Positions 38,037 through 47,578 of a DNA stretch of 64,000 bases are shown one piece after another. How positions within the stretch are numbered: the first letter of the stretch is position 1; every line of letters begins with the position of its first letter. The translations under genes and the position numbers were made by a program. This DNA comes from Actinomadura sp. J1-007 (GTDB lineage Bacteria > Actinomycetota > Actinomycetes > Streptosporangiales > Streptosporangiaceae): NCBI RefSeq assembly GCF_009793335.1, contig NZ_WING01000001.1, forward strand, positions 620,001 to 684,000. The letters are read 5' to 3'. The notes beneath the pieces were generated by a model. It did not search any database. It was not told the DNA's origin and was given only the letters and a program-made list of their open reading frames with translations.

Positions 38037-38996
38037 TCAGCGGGCGGCGCGAGCGGCGACGATGTCGGCGACGGTTTTCTCCAGCGCGTACGCGGGGTCG
38101 GCGGCACCGCCTTTGACCTGGGCGTCCGCGTGGGCGACCGCCGTCAGCGCGCGTGCCACTCCTTCGCCGGACCAGCCGCGCAACTGGCGCTGGACGCGTT
38201 CGATCTTCCACGGGGGCATGCCGAGGTCCTTGGCCAGAGCCGCACCGCGCGCGCCGCGAGGGGCGCCGCCGACCTTGGCCAGCCCGCGAACTCCCTGAGC
38301 CAGGGCGCTGACGATCAAGACCGGCGCCACACCGGTCGCGAGGGCCCACCGCAGTTGCTCCAGGGCGTCGGCCAGTTGGCCTTCGATCGCCTTGTCGGCG
38401 ACGGCGAAGCCGCTGACCTCAGCGCGTCCCCGGTAGTACCGAGCGACCGCCACGTCGTCCACCTTGCCGCCCGTGTCGGCGACGAGCTGGCTGCACGCGG
38501 AGGCGAGTTCGCGCAGGTCGTTGCCCACGGCGTCGAGCAAGCCGCGCGCACCGTCCGCCGAGATCTTCCCTCCGGCCCGGCGGATCTCGGACCGGACGAA
38601 ATCGATCCGCTCGCCCATCTTGGTGACCTTCGGGCAGGCGACCTTCCGGCCGCCGAGCTTGCTCAGGCCGTCCACCAGCGCCTTGCCCTTGGCGCCGCCG
38701 TGGTGCACCGCGACGAGAACGACGTCCTCGGCCGGGGTCTTGGCGTACTTGAGCACTTCGGCCGTCAGGTCCTTCCCCAGGTCCTGGGCAGAACGCAGCA
38801 CGAGCACCTTGCCGCCCCCGAACAGCGACGGCGACGTCAGCTCCGCCAGCCGTCCCGGCTCCAGGCCGCCCGGCGCGAGGTCGATCACCTCGGTATCCGG
38901 GTCGTCGGCGCGGGACGACGCCACGACATCGCCGATCGCCCGTTCCACGAGCAGCTCTTCGTCTCCGACGATCAAGGTGATGGGGTCCGCTGCCAC
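38037..38996 (-). CDS. holA: DNA polymerase III delta subunit
   Basis: A 319-residue delta subunit of the clamp loader. It begins AADPITLIVGDEELLVERAI and has FGGGKVLVLRSAQDLGKDL, GERIDFVRSEIRRAG and the C-terminal PPWKIERVQRQLRGWSG. I chose the GTG at 38996, since residues before it in the open frame are Trp/Gly-rich noise from a repeat region. It lies upstream of, not downstream of, an accessory block that separates it from rpsT, its usual divergent neighbour. Confidence 0.93.
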   Translation of the reverse strand: MAADPITLIVGDEELLVERAIGDVVASSRADDPDTEVIDLAPGGLEPGRLAELTSPSLFGGGKVLVLRSAQDLGKDLTAEVLKYAKTPAEDVVLVAVHHGGAKGKALVDGLSKLGGRKVACPKVTKMGERIDFVRSEIRRAGGKISADGARGLLDAVGNDLRELASACSQLVADTGGKVDDVAVARYYRGRAEVSGFAVADKAIEGQLADALEQLRWALATGVAPVLIVSALAQGVRGLAKVGGAPRGARGAALAKDLGMPPWKIERVQRQLRGWSGEGVARALTAVAHADAQVKGGAADPAYALEKTVADIVAARAAR

Positions 38997-39260
38997 CCAT
39001 GCAGCATGCCACGCCCAGCCCGTTGATCGAGCCACCCCCACCCAGTTCCCCCACCCTCCAACCCACCCAACGCCCCAACGCCCCAACGCGACCAGCCCCG
39101 GCCAGGAGATGCCGAGAAGCCGAAAGGCTCAACGGCCGCGAAACGGCTGGAGCACGGGCCCCGTGGAAATGGCATGGCGAAGTGGGTGGGAGGGGTTGGA
39201 CTGGCGGTGGGAAGAGGTGGATGGCGGTGGGGGGTGGGGTAGATAGGGGTGCGCGCGGAG

Positions 39261-39437
39261 CGAGTTAGTGGCGCGGGGCAGGTTAGTGGCGGGGGTGGGT
39301 TAGTGGCCGGGGGGCGGGTTCGTGGCGGGTCGGGTTAGTGGCGCGAGGTGGGTTAGCGGCACGGAACGGGTTAGTGGCGCGGGGCGGGTTAGTGGCGTGG
39401 GCCAGTTAGTAACGGGGGGTGGGTTAGTGGCGGGGGA
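39261..39437. repeat. About ten tandem copies of a 16-18-bp unit at the comEC 3' end
   Basis: The unit GGGTTAGTGGCGCGGGGC recurs from 39261 to 39437 with small changes and length variation. The copy nearest comEC contains its stop codon (39424-39426, TAA on the minus strand). Because the unit itself carries TAA, most copies restate the stop. The surrounding 427-base gap (38997-39423) contains only other G/T-rich simple sequence. Confidence 0.85.
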
Positions 39438-42113
39438 CGATGGAGAGGCCGGTGGCTGTTCGCACTACGGCGATGTCTCCTTCCTGGTCGGTGCGGTGGA
39501 CGTGGGCGCCCAGGTGTTGGAGGCGGTTGACCGTCACGGGTGAGGGGTGGCCGTAGTCGTTGTCGCGGCCGACGGAGATCAGGGACACCGAGGCGTGCGC
39601 GGCGGTCAGGAAGGCGGGGTCCTGGCTGCGCGAACCGTGGTGCGGCACCTTGAGGACCTGGACGGCCGGGACGCTTCCCGCGAGGGCGCGCTGCGCCTCA
39701 AGTTCGACGTCGCCGGCGAGGAGCGCGCTGAAGCCGGGGCGCCGCGCGACCAGGACGATGCTCGCGTTGTTGATCGTCGTTCCGTCGTCGGCCGGGGTCA
39801 GGCCGGGGCCGGTCGAGAGCGGACCGAGAACCGAGAGTTCCAGGTCGCCGACGTTCCACCGCTGGCCGGGCAGCGCCACGCGGCTCAGCAGGCCGGACGT
39901 GTAGCGGGCCTCCCGGCCTGAGGCGCGCGGTGTGGTCAGCACAGTGTGGACGCGGCGGCCTTCCCGTACCCCGGCGGTGCCACCGATGTGGTCGGCGTGA
40001 GGGTGGGTGAGGATCAGCATCGGTACGTCGCGCACGCCGAGCCGTCCCAGGCAGGCGTTCACCGGTCCGGGGTCGGGGCCGGTGTCCACGACGACCGCGC
40101 GTCCGGGGCCGGCGGCGAGCGCCAGCGCGTCGCCCTGGCCTACATCGCACGCCACCATGGCCCAAGCCGGAGGCGGCCAGCCGGGAGCGATCACACGCAG
40201 CCCGATGACGGCCAGCAGGATTCCGGCGGTGACGGCGACCGCCGCGAGCCGCAGGCGGCGGCTGCGCAGGATCAGTACGGCAAGGGCGCACGCGGCGAGG
40301 AGCGTCAGCGCGCCGAGTCCGCCTCCTTTCCAGGGGATCGTCGCGTACGGCAGCTTCGCGGACGCGCGGGCGACCCACACGATCCAGCCCACGGCGAACC
40401 CGGCAGGCCACATCAGGAGTTCGGCGATCGGTACGGAAATCAATGCGGTCACCGCTCCGAGCGCCCCGAGCAGGGTCGCGGGTGCGACGGCGGGCGCCGC
40501 CAAGAGGTTGGCGGCCACGGACACCACTCCCACCTCCCCCGACAGCATCACCAGTACCGGTGCCACAGCGACCTGCGCTGCGGCCGCGATGGCGAGGGCG
40601 TCCGCCAAGAGGTCCGGCATGCGGCGGCGGAGCCGTTCACGCCACGGCGGTGCGAGAACGAGCAGCCCAGCCGTGGCCAGCACCGACAGGGCGAACCCGT
40701 ACGAGCGGGCCAGACCCGGATCGATCAGCACCAGGAGCAGTACGGCGGCGGCGAGTGCGGGAACGCCTTGGCGCGGCCGTCCAGTGAACAGTGCGAGCAG
40801 TCCGATCACGCCCATCACCGTTGCCCGCAGAACGCTGGGTTCGGGACGCGCGACCACGACGAAGGCGGCCACGGCGAGCGCGGCGGGGAACGGCGCGACG
40901 CGCCGGCCCAGGCCCGCGAACCGGCACAGCGCCAGCACCGCGCCGATCACGATCGCCAGGTTGGCTCCGGACACGACCAAGAGGTGAGCGAGCCCGGCGG
41001 CCCGGAAATCGTCGGACAGCTTCTGGTCGAGACGTGAGTTGTCGCCGACGACCATTCCGGGCAAGACGGCGCGTTGCGCGGCGGGCAGGCCGTCCGACGC
41101 CTGCCGCAGACGCGCCCGGACGTGTTCGGCTGCGCGCTGCACAGCGGACGGCGGTTCCAGAACGGTCGGCGGCCCGCGAACGAGCACGACGGCCGCAAGC
41201 AGCTCGGCGTTCCTCGGCACATCGAAACGCCCCTGAAGCGGACGCGCTCGCTCGGTATCAGCCTCAGCCAGCGCATGTCCGCGGCGATCAGGAGAACCGG
41301 CACCCGGACGGCGACGCGCCTTTCGACACGCAGTACCGCTTCCAGCCGTGCCTTCACGAGGATCGTCTGCCGTCCGCGTCCCGGTTTCGCCTGCGGGTCC
41401 GCGGTCAGCACGGCTTCCGCCGACGCGATGCGTTCCGTCCTGGCGAGCTCCCGCACGGGGCCCGTACCGACGGCCGTTCCACGCACGGCCACGCCGAACG
41501 CCGAGGCCGCCACGCAGCCCAGCACGACGCCGACCACGACCCGATACCGGCCGCCTCCCCCGCATCGGCCCACCCCTCCGGCATTGCGATCCCGTGCTGT
41601 AGGCAATGGACGTTGTTCAGGGTCGGGAGCGGGCATCTCGGTGGTCGAACGGCCTTCTGGGTGGGCGGCCTGCCATGCGGCTGATCGTCTCGGGCCGGGG
41701 CGGAAGAGTATTGAGGCAGAGGCCGCAGCGCTGAGTGCCGCGACGGTGTACGCGACCGCGGGTCTCGTTCCCAGCACCGCCGCCGCGCCGATCCAGACGG
41801 CCAGCGCAGGACCGACGAGCCGCAGATCGACCGCCAGCGAGCCCGGCCCTTCCAACCCTGCTGATGGTCCGGCTTCCGTTGCATGCCCGCCACCACGCGC
41901 TGGGGGCGACGGTGAACCTCCGCCCCCGCTTGGAGGGGCATGTCCGTCGCCGGTGCCGGGCGGAGGTGTGGTGCGGGTGGTGTAGCGGGTGGTCGGGAAG
42001 CTGGGGGTGGTATTGGAGGGGGTAGGGAGGGGGGTGTGGGTGGGGTTGGAGAGTTGAGGTGGGGGGTGGTCATATTCGCACCATGGGTTTGAGGTCGGCG
42101 AAGCGGCGGGCAC
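39424..42113 (-). CDS. comEC: ComEC/Rec2 DNA-uptake channel, frameshifted
   Basis: The product would be about 896 residues: an N-terminal region with helices ([17 protein letters not shown]), an OB-like domain, the ComEC membrane core ([20 protein letters not shown]) and a C-terminal metallo-beta-lactamase domain ([31 protein letters not shown]). ComEC moves single-stranded DNA across the membrane. The N-terminal third and the rest lie in different frames; adding one G to the four-G run at 41230-41233 joins them as [14 protein letters not shown]. The only in-frame start is the GTG/ATG-type codon at 42113, 44 bases inside comEA, so the start is uncertain. Confidence 0.85.
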
Positions 42114-42848
42114 CGATGCCGGTGACCTCCTGGAGTTGGTCGATGGAGCGGAACGGGCCGTGCTGCGTGCGGTAGTCGATGATGCGCTGGGCCAGGACGG
42201 GGCCTACGCCGGGGAGTTGGTCCAACTGTTCGAGGGTGGCCGTGTTGAGGTCGACCAGAGCGCCGGGGCCGGAGCCCGGGCCGGTGCCTGCGGGGACGGA
42301 GGCGCCGGGTTGGGGCGGGGCCGTGGGGGTGGGGGTGGGAAGGCGGACGCCTACGGGGATCTGTTCTCCGTCGACGACCTTGCGGGCGAGGTTGAGGGTG
42401 CCGGTGCGGGCGCCGGGCAGGACGCCGCCGGCGGCTTTGATCGCGTCGGCTACGCGGGAGTCGGACGGCAGGGTGACCACGCCCGCGTGTTTGACCTTGC
42501 CGAGCACGTGGACGGTGACCATGGACGCGGCCGACGACGGGGACGGCGCGGACGCGGGACGGATCGGAGCGTCCACGAGGGCCGGGGCGCCTGCGGGTCC
42601 GGCGGGCTCGGGACGGGGCGGGCCATCCAGAGGTAGGCGCCTGCGGCCAGGGCCGCGAGGAGGGCCAGGAACAGCAGGACGCGGGCCCCGCCACGGCCGA
42701 GGGCGACCCGGGACGATGGCGGTGCGGGGCCGGAGCGTAAGTGGGTGGCGGGCGGTTCGTCGGACGGCGGGGACGCTCGCAGGCGTTCGGAGAGCCGCTC
42801 CATGAGCGTCTGGAGCCTCTGCGGTGCGATCTCGTTGCGCTGCCTCAT
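42070..42848 (-). CDS. comEA: ComEA helix-hairpin-helix DNA receptor, frameshifted
   Basis: About 259 residues when joined. The first frame, from ATG 42848, gives a cytoplasmic start and one membrane helix ([20 protein letters not shown]). The second frame carries a SLBB-like part ([19 protein letters not shown]) and the C-terminal helix-hairpin-helix pair ([35 protein letters not shown] ending). One extra C in the CCCC run near 42586-42590 joins the frames as [12 protein letters not shown]. ComEA binds double-stranded DNA for uptake through ComEC, encoded just downstream. Confidence 0.85.
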
Positions 42849-42921
42849 GCGTACGACCGTAGGGCGGCCGTCACGGCCGGTGAAAGCCCGATCGCAGCCT
42901 GTGGATAACTCCCGGGACGGT

Positions 42922-43767
42922 TCAGAGCTGCGGGGCCACGACCACGCCGAGCATCCCGGGGCCGACGTGCGCTCCGATCACGGGGCCGACCTCGCCGACG
43001 TACACGTCCTCGACGTGCGGGATGCGGTCCCGGAGGCGTGCGGCGAGGGCTTCCGCGCGGTCCGCGGCGGCGAGGTGCTGGACGCCGAGGTCCACGCGGC
43101 GGTCGCCCGCCTCGGCGACGGCGAGCTCTTCGAGCCTGGCCAGGGCGCGGGACGCGGTGCGGACCTTCTCCAAGGGGGTGATCCGGCCCTCGGAGATCCC
43201 GAGGAGAGGCTTGACCATGAGCGCCGAGCCGAGCAGCGTGGCGGCGGCGCCGAGGCGGCCGCCGCGCCGCAGGTGTTCGAGCGTGTCCACGTAGAACAGC
43301 GAGCGGGAACGGTCGGCCCGCCGCATGGCCGCGTCGGCGGCCTCGTCGGCTCCGGCGCCCCGCAGGGCGGCCGCCGCCGCGGAGAGCGCCGCGACGCCGA
43401 GGCCGAGGCCGATGGTGCCGGTGTCCACGACGCGTACGGGGATCGGCGCCTGGTCCGCCGCGAGGCGGGCGGCCTCGACCGTGCCCGACATCGCCGCCGA
43501 CAGGTGAACGGACACGATCTCGCCGGCGCCCGCCGCTGCCGCGTCCGCGTACACCTGCGCGAATCGTTCGGGCGCGGGGCGCGACGTGGTCACCGGACGC
43601 CATTCCTTGAGCGCCTGGGCCGCTTCAGCCGTGGTGATGTCGTTCTCGTCGCGTACCGTGCCGCCCACGGCGATCTGCATGGGGATCACGGCGAGCCCGT
43701 GCCGTTCGGCCAGACCGGCCGGGAGGTAGGCGGTGGAATCCGTGACGACCGCGACCGCGCTGCCCAT
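42922..43767 (-). CDS. DegV family fatty-acid-binding protein
   Basis: A 281-residue DegV protein. It starts VAVVTDSTAYLPAGLAERH; VTTSRPAPERFAQ and the VHLSAAMSGTVEAARLAAD block form the lipid headgroup site, and YVDTLEHLRRGGRLGAAA is diagnostic. Family members bind fatty acids for the FakA/FakB kinase pathway or other uses; no fakA is in the window. It precedes comEA on the same strand, a common actinobacterial order. Confidence 0.95.
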   Translation of the reverse strand: MGSAVAVVTDSTAYLPAGLAERHGLAVIPMQIAVGGTVRDENDITTAEAAQALKEWRPVTTSRPAPERFAQVYADAAAAGAGEIVSVHLSAAMSGTVEAARLAADQAPIPVRVVDTGTIGLGLGVAALSAAAAALRGAGADEAADAAMRRADRSRSLFYVDTLEHLRRGGRLGAAATLLGSALMVKPLLGISEGRITPLEKVRTASRALARLEELAVAEAGDRRVDLGVQHLAAADRAEALAARLRDRIPHVEDVYVGEVGPVIGAHVGPGMLGVVVAPQL

Positions 43768-43833
43768 GAGGGGAGATTACCCCGGTACGCCGGGAACGGA
43801 ATGACCGCGGTGTATCGGCGTGTAACGACCGGT

Positions 43834-43860
43834 GCCCAGGCGGGCGGTCCCCGCCTGGGC
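43834..43860 (-). terminator. hutI terminator
   Basis: GCCCAGGCGGG (43834-43844) and CCCGCCTGGGC (43850-43860) form a perfect 11-bp stem with a five-base loop, 28 bases after the hutI stop. Confidence 0.7.
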
Positions 43861-43888
43861 GTCGGCTACGCGGCGATCGGCTCCGGGC

Positions 43889-45103
43889 TCACGGCTGGAC
43901 GGGGACGCCGCCCCGCCAGACCCGCAGGGCGCGGAGTCCGAAGGCCCAGGCGAACGCGCCTTCGTGGTCGGCGTCCCAGAGGACGATGTCGGCGAGCATG
44001 CCGGGCGCCAGGGAACCGCGGTCGCCGACGCGGAGGGCGGAGGCTCCGCCCAGCGTGGCCGCGCGGAGCGCCTCGGTGACCGACAGGCCGAACATCGCGA
44101 CGGAGAGGCCGATGACGAGCGGCATGGAGGTGATGCCGCACTGGCCGGGGTTGTGGTCGGTGCCGAGCGCGACGGTGACGCCGCGGTCGAGCATGGCGCG
44201 GACGGGCGCCGGAGGCCGGGCGCTGTTGAGGGCGCTGCCGGGGCAGACGGTGGCGGTGACTCCCGCGTGCGCGAGGGCCTTGATGTCGTCCTCGTTGGCC
44301 TGGGTGAGGAGGTCGGCGGAAGCGCAGCCGACCTCGGCGGCGACCTGCGCGGCGCCGATGCGCTCGTTGGCGCACGCGTGCATGCGGGCCCTCAGGCCGG
44401 CGCGCTTGCCGGTGAGCAGCAGGGCGCGGGCCTCTTCGGCGGTGAAGTGGCCCTCGTCGCAGTAGACGTCGATGCTGTCGGCGCCCGCGGCCGCGGCGTC
44501 GCCCGCCCAGAGGCGGACGGCCTCGATGTAGTCGCGGCGGCGGCCGAAGAACTCCGGCGGCAGGATGTGCGCGGCCAGGAAGGTGGCGTGGATGCGCGGC
44601 ATCGACGGCTCGCCCTCCAGCGAGCGCAGCATCCGGATGTCGGCGAGCTCGCCGTCGCGGGTGAGGTGGTAGCCCGTCTTGGCCTCGACGGTGGTCGTTC
44701 CGGCGAGGATCCACTGGCGGAGCCGTTCGCGGACGCCGTTGCACAGGGTCCAGGGGTCGGTGCCGCGGGTGACCGTGACGGTGGAGTTGACGCCGCCGCC
44801 CGCCGCGTTGATCGCCGAGTGGGACGATCCGCTGGTGCGCATCGCGAGCTCGGCCCAGCGGTTGCCCGCGTAGACGGGGTGCGAGTGGGCGTCGATCAGT
44901 CCCGGGGTGACGAGGCCGCCGCCGAGGTTCTCCACGTGGTCGACGTCGACGATGTCGTCGATGATGCCGGGGACGCTCTGGGGCAGGTCGGAGGCGGGTC
45001 CGGCCCAGACGATCCGGTCGTCGTGGATGAGTACGGCGGCGTTGCTGCAGACGTCGGTGCCCGTCCAGAGCCTGCCGATGTTCGTCAACAGCCGTACCGT
45101 CAT
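43889..45103 (-). CDS. hutI: Imidazolonepropionase
   Basis: A 404-residue amidohydrolase that opens imidazolone propionate in histidine breakdown. Metal ligands lie in IDAHSHPVYAGNRWAE, the substrate region in AGTTTVEAKTGYHLT, further ligands in ARMHACANERIG, and the catalytic GTDHNPGQCG is present. Other hut genes are not adjacent. The ATG at 45103 overlaps by ATGA the end of a 122-codon frame of doubtful status. A hairpin follows the stop. Confidence 0.93.
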   Translation of the reverse strand: MTVRLLTNIGRLWTGTDVCSNAAVLIHDDRIVWAGPASDLPQSVPGIIDDIVDVDHVENLGGGLVTPGLIDAHSHPVYAGNRWAELAMRTSGSSHSAINAAGGGVNSTVTVTRGTDPWTLCNGVRERLRQWILAGTTTVEAKTGYHLTRDGELADIRMLRSLEGEPSMPRIHATFLAAHILPPEFFGRRRDYIEAVRLWAGDAAAAGADSIDVYCDEGHFTAEEARALLLTGKRAGLRARMHACANERIGAAQVAAEVGCASADLLTQANEDDIKALAHAGVTATVCPGSALNSARPPAPVRAMLDRGVTVALGTDHNPGQCGITSMPLVIGLSVAMFGLSVTEALRAATLGGASALRVGDRGSLAPGMLADIVLWDADHEGAFAWAFGLRALRVWRGGVPVQP

Positions 45104-45486
45104 AGGGTCACCGACCTGGGTGGAGCAAAGCGCCGTGCGGCGCTGAACCGGACGCCATGGATGGGGCCACCTGCTCTCGATCCGAGACGCCGACTGGGTG
45201 CCGGCGATTCACCGTTGGAGGGGCGGGTGGTCGGGCGACCACCACGGGCAACGAGACCGGAGATATCGGTTTCGTCACGGTAGTGCACTGAAGGCCCGGC
45301 CGACAACCTCTGGCCAGCAAACGCCCCCGTCCCGGAGAAAGTTCCCGGACCCGGCAGCCACGGCCCTGTCGCGGGCCGCGCGTCGGCGCAGGTCAGCCGG
45401 TCGGACAACGTCTTCAGACCGGTCAATAAACCACGGAACTTCTCGTCACCGCGCATCGACGCCCTCACCCCGCCCTTAGCTATACG
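45104..45486 (-). other. Long hutI leader with open frame of doubtful coding value
   Basis: The region upstream of hutI has a 122-codon frame starting at GTG 45468 and ending with the ATGA overlap at hutI. Third codon positions are far less GC-rich than in the genes around it, and I recognise no family. It is more likely a long untranslated leader than a gene, but the exact overlap deserves mention. The rest of the 694-base gap (45517-45746) shows nothing I can identify. Confidence 0.35.
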
Positions 45487-45514
45487 ACCGTACGGAATCC
45501 CGTAGACCCGTCAA
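45487..45514 (-). promoter_or_regulatory. Candidate promoter for hutI
   Basis: On the minus strand, TTGACG (45509-45514) is followed after 16 bases by TACGGT (45487-45492). A TATAGC lies a few bases further on. This is the best housekeeping-type promoter in the gap and would give a leader of about 375 bases. Confidence 0.45.
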
Positions 45515-45746
45515 GCGGAATGGAGAAGCTGTCACCGTTCAGCGACCTGCATTAGGCCCGATCCGGCATTCGGTCAGACCCGATCCCCATTCCGGCACCG
45601 GACCGAACTGCCCGTCCCCCGCTCGGACGAACGATCCGTCCGGCCGGCACGCCCCTCCCCAGGACGCCCCACCCGGCCGAACAGGATGCCAGACCCGGCG
45701 GCTTCGCGCAGGCCGTATGCCATTTCCGTACGGACGGCAAGCGTGT

Positions 45747-45776
45747 GGGCGGGGTGCGCCGCGGCGCACCCCGCCC
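45747..45776 (-). terminator. hflX terminator
   Basis: GGGCGGGGTGCGCC and GGCGCACCCCGCCC form a perfect 14-bp stem with a two-base gap, 21 bases after the hflX stop. No U-tract follows. Confidence 0.75.
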
Positions 45777-45797
45777 ACCCGTCCGCGTTCCGACGGT

Positions 45798-47333
45798 TCA
45801 GACGATCGGGGCCAGATCCTCGTACGGCTCCAGGTCGGCGGCGAGGTCGGCGGACACGCGCGCGTGAAGGGCGGTGCCTTCGGCCACGTGCTCCTGCTTG
45901 AGGACCTCGCCGCGCTCGTGGACGCGCGCCACCAGGTCGCCCCGGTCGTACGGGACGAGGACGCGGACCTCGCGTTCCAGGCCCGGGAGGTTGGCCTCGA
46001 TGGCGGCGCGCAGCTCGTCCATCCCGTGGCCGGTGCGGGCGGAGACGACGACGCTGTTGGGCTCGCGGCGCTGGAGGCGGGCGATGGCGAGGTCGTCGGC
46101 GGCGTCGGCCTTGTTGATGACGACCATCTCGGGCACCTTGTCGGCGCCGATCTCGCGGAACACCTCGCGGACGGCGTCGATCTGCGCCTCGGGGTCGGCG
46201 TCGGAGCCGTCCACGACGTGCAGGACCAGGCCGGCGTCGGTGACCTCCTCCAGCGTCGAGCGGAACGCCTCGACGAGCTGGTGCGGCAGGTGCCGGACGA
46301 ACCCGACGGTGTCGGCCAGGGTGTACGCGCGCCCGCCCGGGGTCTCGGCCCTGCGCACGGTCGGGTCGAGGGTGGCGAACAGCGCGTTCTCCACCAGGAC
46401 GCCCGCGCCGGTGAGGCGGTTGAGCAGGGACGACTTGCCCGCGTTGGTGTAGCCCGCGATGGCGACGGCGGGGACGGCGTTGCGGCGCCGCTCGCCGCGC
46501 TTGGTGTCGCGCGCCTTGGACATCTCGGCGATCTGGCGGCGCAGCTTGGCCATCCGGGTGCGGATCCGGCGCCGGTCCAGCTCGATCTTGGTCTCGCCGG
46601 GGCCGCGGCCGCCGATGCCGACGCCGCCCGCGGCGCGCCCGCCGACCTGGCGGGACAGGTTGCCGCCCCAGCCGCGCAGCCGCGGCAGCAGGTAGTTGAG
46701 CTGGGCCAGCTCGACCTGGGCCTTGCCCTCGCGGCTCTTGGCGTGCTGGGCGAAGATGTCGAGGATCAGGGCGGTCCGGTCGATGACCTTGACCTGTACG
46801 GTCTCCTCCAGGTGGCGGAGCTGGCTCGGGGCCAGTTCGCCGTCGCAGATGACGGTGTCGGCGCCGGTGGCGATGACGACGTCGCGCAGCTCGGCGGCCT
46901 TGCCGGAGCCGATGTAGGTGGCGGAGTCGGGCCGGACGCGGCGCTGGACGAGGCCCTCCAGGACCTCCGACCCCGCGGTCTCGGCGAGCAGGGCCAGCTC
47001 GCGCAGCGAGTTCTCGGCGTCCTCGGCGGTGCCCTCGGTCCAGACCCCGACGAGCACGACGCGCTCCAGCCGCAGGGCCCGGTACTCGACCTCGGTGACG
47101 TCGGTGAGTTCGGTGGACAGCCCGGCGACGCGGCGCAGGGCGCGCCGGTCCTCCAGGTCGAGTTCGCCGGTCAGCGGCTCGGCGCCGGGCTCGCCGAACG
47201 CGCCTGCGCGCGCGGCGAACGGGGTCTCGGCGGGGTTCTCGCGGCTCCCGGTGGACGTTTCGCGTTCCTCGACGGACGGGTCCGTGGTCTCGGTCCGGTC
47301 CGGAGTGCGGTCTGCAGAGAAAGGTTGAGTCAT
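45798..47333 (-). CDS. hflX: GTPase HflX
   Basis: A 511-residue HflX, a ribosome-splitting and heat-rescue GTPase. The N-terminal HflX domain (SATYIGSGKAAELRDVV), the helical linker (GWGGNLSRQVGGRAAGG, GRGPGETKIELDRRR) and the G domain (GYTNAGKSSLLNRL, DTVGFVRHLPHQLVEAF, NKADAADDL) are intact. I chose the ATG at 47333, preceded by GAGGA; the frame is open to 47387. The first ~75 residues are acidic and not conserved, as in other actinomycetes. Confidence 0.96.
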   Translation of the reverse strand: MTQPFSADRTPDRTETTDPSVEERETSTGSRENPAETPFAARAGAFGEPGAEPLTGELDLEDRRALRRVAGLSTELTDVTEVEYRALRLERVVLVGVWTEGTAEDAENSLRELALLAETAGSEVLEGLVQRRVRPDSATYIGSGKAAELRDVVIATGADTVICDGELAPSQLRHLEETVQVKVIDRTALILDIFAQHAKSREGKAQVELAQLNYLLPRLRGWGGNLSRQVGGRAAGGVGIGGRGPGETKIELDRRRIRTRMAKLRRQIAEMSKARDTKRGERRRNAVPAVAIAGYTNAGKSSLLNRLTGAGVLVENALFATLDPTVRRAETPGGRAYTLADTVGFVRHLPHQLVEAFRSTLEEVTDAGLVLHVVDGSDADPEAQIDAVREVFREIGADKVPEMVVINKADAADDLAIARLQRREPNSVVVSARTGHGMDELRAAIEANLPGLEREVRVLVPYDRGDLVARVHERGEVLKQEHVAEGTALHARVSADLAADLEPYEDLAPIV

Positions 47334-47547
47334 ATGTCCTCGGTAGAACGCCGCAGCGCGGCCGTGTCTTCCCCGTGATGGTCTCACGTCCCCTCACGGC
47401 GGTCATTCGGTTATCCCGCGGCCACAGGGGGATCCCCCTGGTGTCGTCGCACGCGCGCGGAGGGCGCGTCGCTCGCGTGGTCAAGGCCACCGCGCCCCGC
47501 TTTGACCGCCCTCAGTACCGGCGAGTAGCGTTCTCCGCGTAACAGAA

Positions 47548-47559
47548 GTGGAATTTCAC
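47548..47559. promoter_or_regulatory. Possible regulator-binding palindrome upstream of aceB
   Basis: GTGGAATTTCAC is a near-palindrome (one mismatched pair) 20 bases before the aceB start in an otherwise AT-enriched stretch. Its place suggests a repressor site, perhaps IclR-type, but this is only a guess. Confidence 0.35.
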
Positions 47560-47578
47560 CATACGAAAGGGCAGGCAG

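Noticed and set aside
39261..39437. Repeat array considered as CRISPR or a replication-related iteron
   Set aside because: Units are only 16-18 bp, contiguous and degenerate, and no replication initiator or cas gene is nearby.
42450..42848. A separate short membrane protein upstream of comEA
   Set aside because: It is the N-terminal part of ComEA in another frame; one added C joins it to the helix-hairpin-helix part.
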